In this document: one piece after another, positions 35,201-42,470 of the stretch
How the letters are laid out: every line of letters begins with the position of its first letter
Position numbering within the stretch: position 1 is the first letter of the stretch
Source of the DNA: Chloroflexota bacterium
GTDB lineage: Bacteria; Chloroflexota; Anaerolineae; Anaerolineales; Villigracilaceae
Reading direction: 5' to 3'
Assembly (NCBI GenBank): GCA_016223135.1
Contig: JACRPQ010000015.1
Span: 62,001 to 126,000, forward strand
Length of the DNA stretch: 64,000 nucleotides
Program-made: the position numbers and the translations under genes
Notes under the pieces: model-generated
The model's database searches: none
Told to the model about the DNA's origin: nothing
The model's input: the letters and a program-made list of their open reading frames with translations, nothing else

Positions 35201-35307
35201 GGCGCGACGATGTGATATTTGTGGTCTTTTTGTTGCTCGACGATTTGTTCCAATATCATGCGCTGATATTTTCGGAACGGGAAGCGGAAGGAAAGCTTCT
35301 CGAACAT
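32278..35307 (-). CDS. Large DEAD/DEAH helicase with predicted membrane segments
   Basis: A 1009-aa SF2 helicase. Walker A APPGSGKT is at 35-42, the DECHH box near 203, and the second RecA domain has RGIFGEGWD and QQLRGRTIRL. After the helicase core (~600) comes a region of unknown fold, then two strongly hydrophobic segments (about 775-830: VVVNALAAFVQTFLVLLFTG and DLTCLVIIFPAALLLSIGF), then ~170 aa with no recognised domain. Membrane anchoring of a helicase is unusual. It starts 2 nt after the upstream partner gene. A defence role is possible but unproven. Confidence 0.85.
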   Translation of the reverse strand: MFEKLSFRFPFRKYQRMILEQIVEQQKDHKYHIVAPPGSGKTIIGLELIRQFDAPAVVFAPTTTIQGQWFDKLGMFLQPPLTISQFASMDANQRAPIHIFTYQLISTPIQARKQLREAALLLWKENLVHDGQAKDLVAAEVRQATLQANNPAEYQKEVLKYTNRIRKKLLQEPNADIAHFLHPNARKLIDELVAYGVKTIVLDECHHLLDYWAIVLRYLISRIQVPRVIGLTATLPDPENDAEYENYNSLLGDVDFEVPTPAVVKEGDLAPYRDLVYLVKPTPRETEYLKKIQTEFEAAIRLLTQDPNFRAWTQRVIEIPPNASDPAVVWQTYWDENPLVTLASARFLHANQIPLPQNLPIPIEASDPMEMEDWLNLLERYGLDILKTSPSKDDHELLQHLRKVLLPFGLTLTERGISQTRSPGDLVLTFSEAKDHAVAHILAAESRAMGEKLRAAVVTDFEKVGTGIPRLRGVLEADAGSAVRAFRLLVSHSEVRHLNPVLVTGKSFLIPAANKEELLVEFAKYFKEKNFRAACLLKNTKDEAVMEVVGDGRDWSSQTYVRMMTALFDRGVVKCLIGTRGIFGEGWDSLSLNTLIDLTSVTTSTSVQQLRGRTIRLDPNWKRKVAHNWDVVCVSKEFERGDVDFNRFLKRHEQYWGIVIRSQLDEALQTFNAALNQPPVSSDGRRFVRNDSPNQISKGILHVSPELVQDLIHLPGLKRLNFGKHNRHMIRQTMFRDKVYDLWGVGEDYSNFTYRATSIEARDLKIRTAFTLQNTLKAVVVNALAAFVQTFLVLLFTGLRVTVFADLTCLVIIFPAALLLSIGFNIRNLIRAGKKLFAEQVPDAILMDVARALVETLRELDLISRRLSSDYVRVTEDRSVYNIMLDYASPEDATTFITALEEIFAPVVNQRYLIRRTEDRLPNLGLRFLWQPIRQFVRETGMYPPAYHPVPKIIASRKERVEVFAKYWKKYIGGGEIVSTRTPLGRSILLAARAERRPKVKQMAFELWR

Positions 35308-35309
35308 GG

Positions 35310-35849
35310 CTATTCTCGTATCCCCAGCAGCGCCATCAACACATCGGGCGGAATATCTGCTTCGGGGAGGTCGGTTTTGTAGAGTTGACTGTTTTCCGCC
35401 CGTTCGCGCAGGGAGCGCCAGAGGAGATGACGTTCGTCGCCGTCCACCACCAGGTCGTTCAGGGATTGGGCTTTCAGCAGGTATTCGCCGGTGGTGTAGA
35501 GGAAGGTCAGCCGCTTCCATTTGTCTGCGCGGATGGGTTGGGGGAGTTTTTCCAGTGCGCCAATTTGGATTTTGTAATACTCCTCCCGCGCGCGGGGATG
35601 ATCGGCTTCGTCCTTGAGCAGTTCGGCGCGCGTGGTCAGTTCGTGTCCGCGCACCTCGGTGACGTATTCGATCTGTCCGCCGCGTTTACCAAAGGATGAG
35701 GGCTGGTAAAAAGCCAGGTAGTCCACGGCGACAACTTTCGGGGCGGTGCGAAGCGGGATGCGGTACCAGCCGAGCAGCCGCGCGATTTCCAAGTCACGAG
35801 GAGAGGGGAGGAGGCAGACAAGGATGAGGGAGGAGGGGGAAAGGGTCAT
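35310..35849 (-). CDS. Unknown protein partnered with the helicase
   Basis: A 179-aa soluble protein with VAVDYLAFYQPSSFG, EVRGHELTTRAELL, ADHPRAREEYYKIQIG and RLTFLYTTGEYLLKA, the last resembling strand-rich restriction-like folds only weakly. The acidic/aromatic segments look conserved rather than random. Stop and helicase start are 2 nt apart, so the two proteins probably work together. No family recognised. Confidence 0.7.
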   Translation of the reverse strand: MTLSPSSLILVCLLPSPRDLEIARLLGWYRIPLRTAPKVVAVDYLAFYQPSSFGKRGGQIEYVTEVRGHELTTRAELLKDEADHPRAREEYYKIQIGALEKLPQPIRADKWKRLTFLYTTGEYLLKAQSLNDLVVDGDERHLLWRSLRERAENSQLYKTDLPEADIPPDVLMALLGIRE

Positions 35850-35925
35850 GCGAAGGGGGGAGTGGAAAGTGGAAAGCAGTGATTGAATTTTACTCGCTGC
35901 TTTCCACTTTCCATGAAATTAAAGG

Positions 35926-36093
35926 TTATTTTTCGGGAACGGGTTCAAAGGGACTGATGCGGTGGATTTTCGCAATCAGTTTTTCCCGCTCGGCTTTTGC
36001 CGCCGCTGCCAGTTTCTTCTTCAACTTTTTGATTTTTTCGCGGCGGTGCCGCCTTCGCAGGAGTTCATGTCGGCGTCGAACGCGATAACCCAT
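35926..36093 (-). CDS. DUF6800-like small basic protein
   Basis: A 55-aa highly basic protein (RRRHELLRRRHRREKIKKLKKKL at its core), predicted to be one long helix, similar to DUF6800-family proteins of unknown role. A strong GGAGGT ribosome site sits 7 nt before the ATG at 36093. The Arg/Lys-rich helix suggests nucleic acid or ribosome contact. It lies between the PLP-enzyme gene and the helicase partner gene, all on the minus strand. Confidence 0.72.
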   Translation of the reverse strand: MGYRVRRRHELLRRRHRREKIKKLKKKLAAAAKAEREKLIAKIHRISPFEPVPEK

Positions 36094-36160
36094 ACGGCAC
36101 CTCCAATTTTCAAGGTTGGAGAAAATTTTAAAAACCGCGCTGGCAGGTTGTCAAGGGAAA

Positions 36161-37627
36161 TTAAATCAATCCAACTTCCTTGTTGAATTCGATAATCAGT
36201 TCGTCAATCTCGTCTGCTTGCTTTTGCACGTCGGTCCAATAATTCGGCTCGTACCACTGTTGTTGAATTTCTTCGTAGGTTTTGCCCTGCTGTTCGACCC
36301 AGGTGTAGTATTTCAGGTTGTGGACGCGGCGGCGGTCGGTGTAGCGCAGTTCGAGCAGGTTGTCGGTGGATTGACCGTGCAGGTAGTGGGCGAAGTCGGC
36401 GGCGGCATCGCGTTCGGTATATTCGCCGTATTCTTCCCTCATCTCGTGCAGACGCGAGCGGTAGAGGTCCATTGAGTCGGTCAGCACGGTGAGCATGATG
36501 TCGTCCTCGCCCATCTCGTAGTATTTGGCGGTTTTGATGCAGGAGAGTACGTTGGAAATCCCCGAAAAGCCAAGCAAGTCGAGTTGATTGACCACCGCTT
36601 CGGGGACGCCTTGTTCGACCAGATAGGCGCGCCCGCTTTCCTCGTTGAACAGGCGGGCAAGGTTGACCACCGCGTTATCGTCAATGGCGACGACGACATC
36701 GGTGTTTTTGACGTTGTGAATCCATGGGACGTGTTTGTCGCCGATGCCTTCGATGCGGTGTGCGCCGAAGCCGTTTTCGAGCAGGGTGGGGCATTGCAGC
36801 GCTTCGCTCGCGACGATTTTGCTGTCGGGGAACAATTGCTTCATGTAGTCGCCGCTGGCAATCGTTCCGGCTGAGCCGGTGGCAGACGCCATGCCGCGGT
36901 AGCGGTCGCGCGGACCCATGACCTGCTTCAGCACTTCCTCCATCGCGTGCCCGGTCACTTCGTAGTGCCAGAGATAATTGCCAAACTCTTCGAACTGATT
37001 GAAAATCATCAAGTCCTGACCAGACTTGCGAAGTTCCCAGCACTTGTCGAAGATTTCCTTGACGTTGGATTCGGAGCCGGGGGTTTTGATGACTTCTCCC
37101 GCCACGCTGGCAAGCCAGTCGAAGCGTTCTTTGGACATGCCTTCGGGCAGGATGGCGATGGAGTCGCACGCCAACAAAGCGGAGTCGTATGCGCCGCCGC
37201 GGCAGTAATTCCCTGTGGAGGGCCAGACCGCTTTCTGTGTGGTCGGATCGAACTGACCTGTGACCAGCCGCGGGACGAGACAACTGAACGCCGCCCCGAC
37301 CTTGTGCGCGCCGGTTGGAAACCACTTGCCAATCAGTGCAATGATGCGCGCCGGGACTCCCGTCAGCGTGGAGGGAAGCTCGAGGAAATTGACTCCCTCG
37401 AAGGTCCCGCCGGAGGCGGTGGGCTGATTGTGCCAGTTGATGCGGAAAAGGTTACGAGGGTGAAGGTCCCACAGCCCAATGTTTTTCAATTCTTCCTTGA
37501 TTTTGGCAGGAATTTTCGAGGGGTCTTTCATCTGGGCATAGGTGGGGATGATGATGTTGCGCTCGCGGGCGCGCTGAATGGCTCGCGCGCGCCGGTCAGA
37601 ATGCACAGTCAGGTCAATGATGGTCAT
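36161..37627 (-). CDS. PLP-dependent fold-type II enzyme (TrpB/threonine-synthase-like)
   Basis: A 488-aa PLP enzyme. The Schiff-base Lys lies in GKWFPTGAHKVGAAFS (Lys109) and the phosphate-binding Gly-rich loop in MASATGSAGTIASGDYM. It resembles pyridoxal-phosphate proteins annotated only as PLP-dependent or cysteine-synthase-like. Substrate unknown. The start at 37627 follows AGGAGGA; TATAAT lies at 37663-37658 on the minus strand. The upstream open frame has no coding character. Confidence 0.85.
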   Translation of the reverse strand: MTIIDLTVHSDRRARAIQRARERNIIIPTYAQMKDPSKIPAKIKEELKNIGLWDLHPRNLFRINWHNQPTASGGTFEGVNFLELPSTLTGVPARIIALIGKWFPTGAHKVGAAFSCLVPRLVTGQFDPTTQKAVWPSTGNYCRGGAYDSALLACDSIAILPEGMSKERFDWLASVAGEVIKTPGSESNVKEIFDKCWELRKSGQDLMIFNQFEEFGNYLWHYEVTGHAMEEVLKQVMGPRDRYRGMASATGSAGTIASGDYMKQLFPDSKIVASEALQCPTLLENGFGAHRIEGIGDKHVPWIHNVKNTDVVVAIDDNAVVNLARLFNEESGRAYLVEQGVPEAVVNQLDLLGFSGISNVLSCIKTAKYYEMGEDDIMLTVLTDSMDLYRSRLHEMREEYGEYTERDAAADFAHYLHGQSTDNLLELRYTDRRRVHNLKYYTWVEQQGKTYEEIQQQWYEPNYWTDVQKQADEIDELIIEFNKEVGLI

Positions 37628-37723
37628 GGTTCCTCCTGAAATTTGTCTAACAATTGCATTATACTCTCGCAGGAAACTGCACAACCATTTTATCGGTAGA
37701 CAATTATCGCGAGAGGAGAAAAC

Positions 37724-38173
37724 ATGAAGTCCACAAAAGCAGGCGCAATATCTGGTTGCGTCATCTGGTTTATCGTTTTTGGACTTCTTGGCTCTTGTTT
37801 GGTCCCGGCAGGGATGATGATTGGGGGATTCACATGGATGACGGATTTCGCTGTGCAAACCCTCGAACCGCTGATTTGTCCGCATGGGACGACTGCCAAA
37901 TTCCGCACGTATGCAACGACTACAAACGATGAGTTCGGCACCCCCCAACCCAGCACCGCCTATGTGATGCAGTGTGTGGATGCGAATGGTGATGTGGTCA
38001 AGGAGGACCCGGTTGCTTATGCGTTCATTTGGGTTGGAATCTTTGCAGGGATTGGGTTGGCTGCATCCGCCGTACTGGCGTTTGCGCTTGCCGCGCCGGC
38101 CGGGGTATTGGTTTCAAGAGCATTGAATCGAAGGCAAAAAGGCATGATGGCGGAAAACATCGAGCCAGAATGA
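37724..38173 (+). CDS. Hypothetical two-helix membrane protein
   Basis: A 149-aa protein with an N-terminal hydrophobic segment (GCVIWFIVFGLLGSCLVPAGMMIGGF), an outer loop of ~60 aa with two Cys (LICPHG and MQCVDA) and a second membrane helix (~103-130). The loop cysteines could form a disulfide. AGAGGAG precedes the ATG. No family recognised. Confidence 0.72.
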   Translation: MKSTKAGAISGCVIWFIVFGLLGSCLVPAGMMIGGFTWMTDFAVQTLEPLICPHGTTAKFRTYATTTNDEFGTPQPSTAYVMQCVDANGDVVKEDPVAYAFIWVGIFAGIGLAASAVLAFALAAPAGVLVSRALNRRQKGMMAENIEPE

Positions 38174-38280
38174 AATTGGCTCAGACAGTTCTTGATGTTT
38201 TTTGTCACAGCAAATTTGTGACGCGTATTGCAAGGTTGTAAACTCCTTTTAATGCAACGCCTTCCGATTTGTTGTATGAT

Positions 38281-38510
38281 GATGGCAACAGAAAGGAGGT
38301 ACCCATAGAGACTCCACCGGAAATCTTCGCTCACGGAAGGACCGGGAAGCCTTGAGCTGGTCAAAAGCAGGAGTACGGCTTTAGCACCAGACGTTCCCCT
38401 AACGAAAGGAAGGCGCACATCCCCCGCTCCTTTCCGCCATCTTAATAGTACGTTTCCTTCGACGGATGGGCATTCCCGCAACGGGTTTCTCATCCGTCTT
38501 TTTTATTTTT
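38281..38510 (+). ncRNA. Candidate structured noncoding RNA with terminator
   Basis: GATGGC (38281-38286) and GAAAGGAG (38291-38298) pair with GCCATC (38436-38441) and CTCCTTTC (38427-38434), closing a ~160-nt domain. Inside are a CTTC/GAAG hairpin within a CCGG/CCGG stem, and AAGCC/GGCTT (38347-38351/38377-38381) interleaved with CTGGT/ACCAG (38357-38361/38386-38390), a pseudoknot pattern. A GACGGATG/CATCCGTC hairpin (38461-38498) with TTTTTTATTTTT ends the unit. TATGAT at 38275-38280 could be a -10 box. No gene follows on this strand, so it is probably not a riboswitch. Family not recognised. Confidence 0.5.
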
Positions 38511-38521
38511 CTTTACCGTAT

Positions 38522-38768
38522 ACAGAAACCCTAAAGGTCTGCTTTCCCTTCGTGAATTTGAGAATTTCCAAAAAGACCTTTAGAGACTGTTTCTTAACTC
38601 TTTTTTTAGGACACGGACAACACGGATTACACTGAAGTTCACGGAAAAACCCATTAAAAAGCTGCTCTTTTCCGTATTTTCCGTGAAATCCGTGTACTAA
38701 AAGAAGGCGATAAGGACTTAAGAAACGCTCTCTTAGGGTTTTTCACGAGAGAAATGTACGGTAGAGAG
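38522..38768. repeat. Interrupted copy of a 93-bp repeat
   Basis: 38522-38583 and 38737-38768 together match the uninterrupted repeat at 48338-48430. The 149-bp insertion between them is listed separately. Confidence 0.85.
38584..38732. mobile_element. 149-bp non-autonomous insertion
   Basis: Left end AGACTGTTTCTTAA and right end TTAAGAAACGCTCT are 14-bp imperfect inverted repeats (two mismatches). Direct TTAG flanks it (38580-38583 and 38733-38736), and the intact copy of the host repeat at 48 kb has a single TTAG. The interior has CACGGATTACAC and GAAATCCGTGT arms and no coding capacity. Confidence 0.85.
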
Positions 38769-38819
38769 TTTTATTTCATGGTTTTCTGCCGTACAAATTT
38801 TTGGTAGAGATAGTTTCCA

Positions 38820-38907
38820 ACGCGGATGCCGCGGATTTTGCGGATTACGCTGATGTCTTTCCGAAAAATCCGCGCAATCTGCCTAATCAGCGTAATCCGC
38901 GTTGAGG
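38820..38907. repeat. 88-bp palindromic repeat, intact copy
   Basis: An imperfect inverted repeat with AACGCGGAT arms. Its reverse complement contains the uninterrupted CTGATTA site in which the copy near 58350 carries the 101-bp mobile repeat. The rest of the 38174-38975 gap is repeat sequence and the RNA candidate. Confidence 0.8.
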
Positions 38908-38975
38908 TTTTGCCCTTGCACGGTATCGAATTTCATGGAAAAAAAAGCCCGTCGCGTGTGACGGGAGACTCTGTT

Positions 38976-39614
38976 TTATCGTTTGTAAGCCACCATCATC
39001 CCGTCCCGCATCGGGACGAGGGAGGCGATCCAAGCGGGATCCGTTGTAATGGCGCGGGTGAAGCGGCGGATGGCTTCGGTGGATTTGTCCATGTTGGTTG
39101 CGTCGAGGATGCGCCCGCTCCACAACGTATTGTCAACGATCAACACGCCGCCGCTCTTCAATTTTTCTTTGATCACAGGGAGCGAGGCGGGATATGCCTC
39201 CTTGTCAATGTCGTTGAAAATGATGTCGAATTTGCCGGCTGTGCTGCGGAGGGTTTCCACTGCTTCCGCTGTGTGGTATTCGATCAAGCCATCGAAGCCC
39301 AGTTTGGAGAGATGGTCGCGCGCCATTGCGGAAAGTCTCCCGTCCCAGACGGTGTGATGCACCACCCCGCCTCCGTTCTCGCGCACGGCTTTGGCAAACC
39401 AGGCGGTGGAGTAGCCATAACCGGAACCGAGCTCAAAGACCGATTTTGCCCCGATCATGCGCGCCAGTTGATAACAGTAATATCCGCAGGCAGGACCAAT
39501 GATGGGAAAACCATGTTCCTCGGCATACGCCTCCATTTTTTGCATTTCGGGTTCGCGCGGCGGGACGAGAGAGGCGAGGTATTCCTGTGTTGTATCGTAA
39601 TCTATGCCCGGCAT
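38976..39614 (-). CDS. Class I SAM-dependent O-methyltransferase
   Basis: A 212-aa protein of the catechol/caffeoyl-CoA O-methyltransferase family. The SAM motif is SVFELGSGYGYSTAWFAKAV (~58-77); FDIIFNDIDKEAYPASL corresponds to the metal-binding acidic cluster and GGVLIVDNTLWSG to the following strand. The substrate is probably a small hydroxylated aromatic or other alcohol; nothing nearby indicates which one. Confidence 0.9.
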   Translation of the reverse strand: MPGIDYDTTQEYLASLVPPREPEMQKMEAYAEEHGFPIIGPACGYYCYQLARMIGAKSVFELGSGYGYSTAWFAKAVRENGGGVVHHTVWDGRLSAMARDHLSKLGFDGLIEYHTAEAVETLRSTAGKFDIIFNDIDKEAYPASLPVIKEKLKSGGVLIVDNTLWSGRILDATNMDKSTEAIRRFTRAITTDPAWIASLVPMRDGMMVAYKR

Positions 39615-39632
39615 GTCATTCTCCTTTTTTTC

Positions 39633-39728
39633 TCAAGAGTGGGGGGTAAGTTGATTGTACCAGCGCTGCAGGCGTTCCGCCGTCAGGCTGTGACCGAATC
39701 CGTTGTAACCGAATATGATATTTTTCAT
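39633..39728 (-). CDS. Possible 31-aa small ORF upstream of the methyltransferase
   Basis: A frame starting MKNIIFGYNGFGHSLTAERL and ending HS, 18 nt before the methyltransferase start. The composition is protein-like, but no ribosome site is visible. It could be a leader peptide, a truncated gene, or chance. Confidence 0.3.
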   Translation of the reverse strand: MKNIIFGYNGFGHSLTAERLQRWYNQLTPHS

Positions 39729-39788
39729 CTTGTATATGGTTGTAAATCGCGTTTGCGTTTTTGAAATGAGGTTGTTCTGTTGGCAAAT

Positions 39789-39817
39789 TGGCGGTTTAAC
39801 CGCCAGGGTGGTATGAT
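39789..39817 (+). promoter_or_regulatory. Promoter of the FHA gene
   Basis: TTGGCG (39789-39794), 17-bp spacer, TATGAT (39812-39817). The transcript would start near 39824, downstream of the first in-frame TTG at 39818, which supports translation from 39866. Confidence 0.55.
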
Positions 39818-39865
39818 TTGACCAACAAGTCCGGATTTCCGAGGTTCGCTTTTGGAGAAAACCGC

Positions 39866-40408
39866 TTGGAATTCAAAGAAAAGTTTTGTCCCGTCTGCAA
39901 GAATAAGAACGACCGCGATGCAATAGTCTGCGTGCATTGCGGCGCGTCGTTTGACCGTTATCCGCCCGAGACGGGGGTGACCACCAAGAATGCCGACATC
40001 CCCGATTTGATTGCCGGCGAAATCCTGAATGCGCCGATTGAAAAGGAATTGATACCGGAAGATGGCATTGCCATTTATGCCGCCGGCTCCGCCAAACCGC
40101 TCTACCTGCGCTTCGATACGGAACTGATTTTTGGACGTAAAACCGACGAGCCGTCGGATGTGCCGATTCTCGACCTGACGGAATTGGGCGGGTATCAAAT
40201 GGGATTGTCGAGGCGGCATGCCATGATCCGCCGCACGGATGAAGGGTATGAACTTATTGATTTGTTCAGTACGAACGGTTCCTGGCTGAACGAGGAACGG
40301 ATGGTCCCCAACAAACCCTATCGTTTGGTCAGCGGCGCACAATTGCGTTTGGGGCGCATGCGCTTGCTGGTGTTATATAATCCTCGCAAAAAGAAGAATC
40401 CAGAGTAA
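39866..40408 (+). CDS. Zinc-ribbon/FHA domain protein
   Basis: A 180-aa protein with an N-terminal zinc ribbon (FCPVCKN...CVHCGASF, four Cys) and a C-terminal FHA domain: [19 protein letters not shown] and [11 protein letters not shown] are the phosphothreonine-binding motifs. It likely reads phosphorylation by the Ser/Thr kinase two genes downstream. I chose TTG at 39866, with GGAG 8 nt upstream, over the TTG at 39818, which lies before the predicted transcript start. Confidence 0.85.
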   Translation: MEFKEKFCPVCKNKNDRDAIVCVHCGASFDRYPPETGVTTKNADIPDLIAGEILNAPIEKELIPEDGIAIYAAGSAKPLYLRFDTELIFGRKTDEPSDVPILDLTELGGYQMGLSRRHAMIRRTDEGYELIDLFSTNGSWLNEERMVPNKPYRLVSGAQLRLGRMRLLVLYNPRKKKNPE

Positions 40409-40431
40409 CTTTATCGGTTATCATTGAGTCT

Positions 40432-42447
40432 ATGAACGCTTCCAGCGATCCTCTGAGCGAAAAACTCCGCGATGCGGCTGAATTCCTGCGAGCCGGTCAA
40501 AAAAAGGAGGCGCGCCGCGTGCTGCAAGAGGCGCTCGAGTTGGATCGCGACAATTTGGCGACTTGGGAACTGCTCTGGCGCGCCGTGTATGACGTGCGCG
40601 AGGAGATGCACTGCCTCAAGCGCATTCTGGCAATTGACCCCCATCACCCTGCCGCCAAACGCCGGCTGGAGGCGCTACGTACGACGGGCAGAACTTCTGC
40701 CCGCTCTGCGCGCAAAAAACAACGCGAAGCAGCTGTGCTATTGTTATTGTTTGGGTCTCTGGTATCCATTTTGTGTCTGGGGATCGGCGGGATTGCCCTT
40801 TGGCGCAGCGGTTACATCCCCTTTGGCTTTGCAAATCTGACGGCGACCGCCATTGCCGAGAACAACGCCAACTGCCAGGCGCTGATCGACCGGGCAATTC
40901 AGGCGTCGGGCAGTTATTGTGAAGATACCGGCGCAAACCGCGTTTGCTATGGCAACACAATGATTGAAGCGGAACTGGCGCAGACCGCCTCTCAGCAATT
41001 TATCGAACGCGGCGACATCATTCCCGTGCACGATTTGAGCCGTATGACCGCCTCACCGCTCAACCTCACCACTCAGGAATGGGGGATTGCCGTCTTCAAA
41101 CTGATTGCCAACCTGCCCCGCTCCCTGCCCGGCGAAACGGTGACGATGGTGGTCTTTGGCAGCGCCACCCTGGAGAATCAGAGCAAAAACAGTGAAAGTC
41201 TGGAGTCCTTCTATTTCTCCAGCGAACTGGGGCAGATGGTTTGCGAGAAAGTCCCCTTCGACGGATTGTTGATTAACTCGCCGGATGGAAGCGGCATTCG
41301 CCTCACGATCAACGGCTCGGAATTGACCGTGATGGGCACTGCCAGCATCAAGGCAATCAAAAACGGCGATATGGAAGTGACCGTGTACAAAGGCTCCACC
41401 CGCATCGTTTCCAACGGCGAGGAACAGTACGTTGGGGCGGGGCAGAAATCCCGCGTCAAACTGGGAGGCGAGGGCGGCGTCCAGTCCATCAGCCCGCCGT
41501 CTGCGCCGGAACCGCTCAGCCAGCAGGAACTGAACATGGCTTGCACCATGACCGGGCAGTTCTGTTCTCCGGCGGAGATTACGCCGGTGTCCGAACAGCA
41601 GGCGCGCAGTCAGATCGAGAGCCAAATCACCTCCACCCCCACGCTGACCCTCACCCCCACCCGCACGTTGACCCCCTCGCCCACCATCTTTCCGACGAAC
41701 ACCCTGCTGGTACTTCCCATCTCCTCTCCCACACGGACGCCTACCCGCATCCCCACGCGTACCCCCACGCGGACGCCTGGTCCCAGCCGCACGCCCACGC
41801 GGACGCCAACCATCACCCGCACTCCCACCATCACAGCGACCTTCACCCGCACTAACACCCCCACACAAACGCGCACGCCGACCGCCACCAACACCTTCAC
41901 TCCCACTGCGACTGCTACTGCTACAGCGACCTTCACGCCCACCAACACGTTTACCCCCACCAACACTTTCACGCCCACCAGCACCTTTACCCCCACTGCG
42001 ACTGCCACCGCCACGCCGACCTTTACTCACACGCCCACGCCCACCAACACGCCTGTGGGACCAACCGATCCAATTTGCGGGGCAGTAACCCTAGGCGCCA
42101 TAACGAACTCACCCGCCAACGAAATAGGGATGAATATTACTAATAACAGCGGGGGAGATATTACCATCGAAAGATTCTTTGCATACTGGGTGAAATCGCC
42201 TGAATCTCAAAAAATTGACAGGCTTTTGTTGAGTGGCGCATTGTTATGGAACACATCAGATAATAACTCCCCGACCGACATACCTGCCGAAAGTCCATGG
42301 AACAATGGCGTCAGCCGCACCATCTTAAATACTGAGACGCGCAATTTTGTGATTCGATTCCTGAACGACTTGCAGGCAACAGGGTATGAAGTCCATATCG
42401 TCTTCGACATCGGTGGTACCTTCTGTCAGGTGGTGGGAACGAAATAG
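40432..42447 (+). CDS. FecR-like membrane protein with Thr/Pro-rich stalk
   Basis: A 671-aa protein. Residues 1-85 are TPR-like helices ([18 protein letters not shown]), ~100-130 a transmembrane helix, ~160-350 a FecR-like outer domain ([51 protein letters not shown]), ~405-540 a Thr/Pro repeat stalk, and the C-terminal ~130 aa a beta-rich domain. It resembles a sensor with an N-terminal intracellular TPR. A TATCAT box 7 nt before the ATG suggests leaderless translation. It lies between FHA and kinase genes, so it may be a kinase substrate. Confidence 0.85.
   Translation: MNASSDPLSEKLRDAAEFLRAGQKKEARRVLQEALELDRDNLATWELLWRAVYDVREEMHCLKRILAIDPHHPAAKRRLEALRTTGRTSARSARKKQREAAVLLLLFGSLVSILCLGIGGIALWRSGYIPFGFANLTATAIAENNANCQALIDRAIQASGSYCEDTGANRVCYGNTMIEAELAQTASQQFIERGDIIPVHDLSRMTASPLNLTTQEWGIAVFKLIANLPRSLPGETVTMVVFGSATLENQSKNSESLESFYFSSELGQMVCEKVPFDGLLINSPDGSGIRLTINGSELTVMGTASIKAIKNGDMEVTVYKGSTRIVSNGEEQYVGAGQKSRVKLGGEGGVQSISPPSAPEPLSQQELNMACTMTGQFCSPAEITPVSEQQARSQIESQITSTPTLTLTPTRTLTPSPTIFPTNTLLVLPISSPTRTPTRIPTRTPTRTPGPSRTPTRTPTITRTPTITATFTRTNTPTQTRTPTATNTFTPTATATATATFTPTNTFTPTNTFTPTSTFTPTATATATPTFTHTPTPTNTPVGPTDPICGAVTLGAITNSPANEIGMNITNNSGGDITIERFFAYWVKSPESQKIDRLLLSGALLWNTSDNNSPTDIPAESPWNNGVSRTILNTETRNFVIRFLNDLQATGYEVHIVFDIGGTFCQVVGTK
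41632..42054 (+). repeat. Low-complexity Thr/Pro coding repeat
   Basis: Degenerate 15-bp and shorter units rich in ACC, ACG and CCC codons encode the T-P-T-x stalk. Expect length variation between strains. Confidence 0.85.
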
Positions 42448-42470
42448 CCATCCCTTTTCATTATGTCCAC

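Noticed and set aside
38330-38350. GGAAGGA segment of the RNA candidate as an SRP RNA tetraloop
   Set aside because: The surrounding sequence lacks the GGTC...GCAGCC context and symmetric helix of SRP RNA.
41610-42014. A minus-strand frame rich in Val and Gly, resembling a repeat protein
   Set aside because: It is the reverse complement of the Thr/Pro stalk of the FecR-like gene; no start context.
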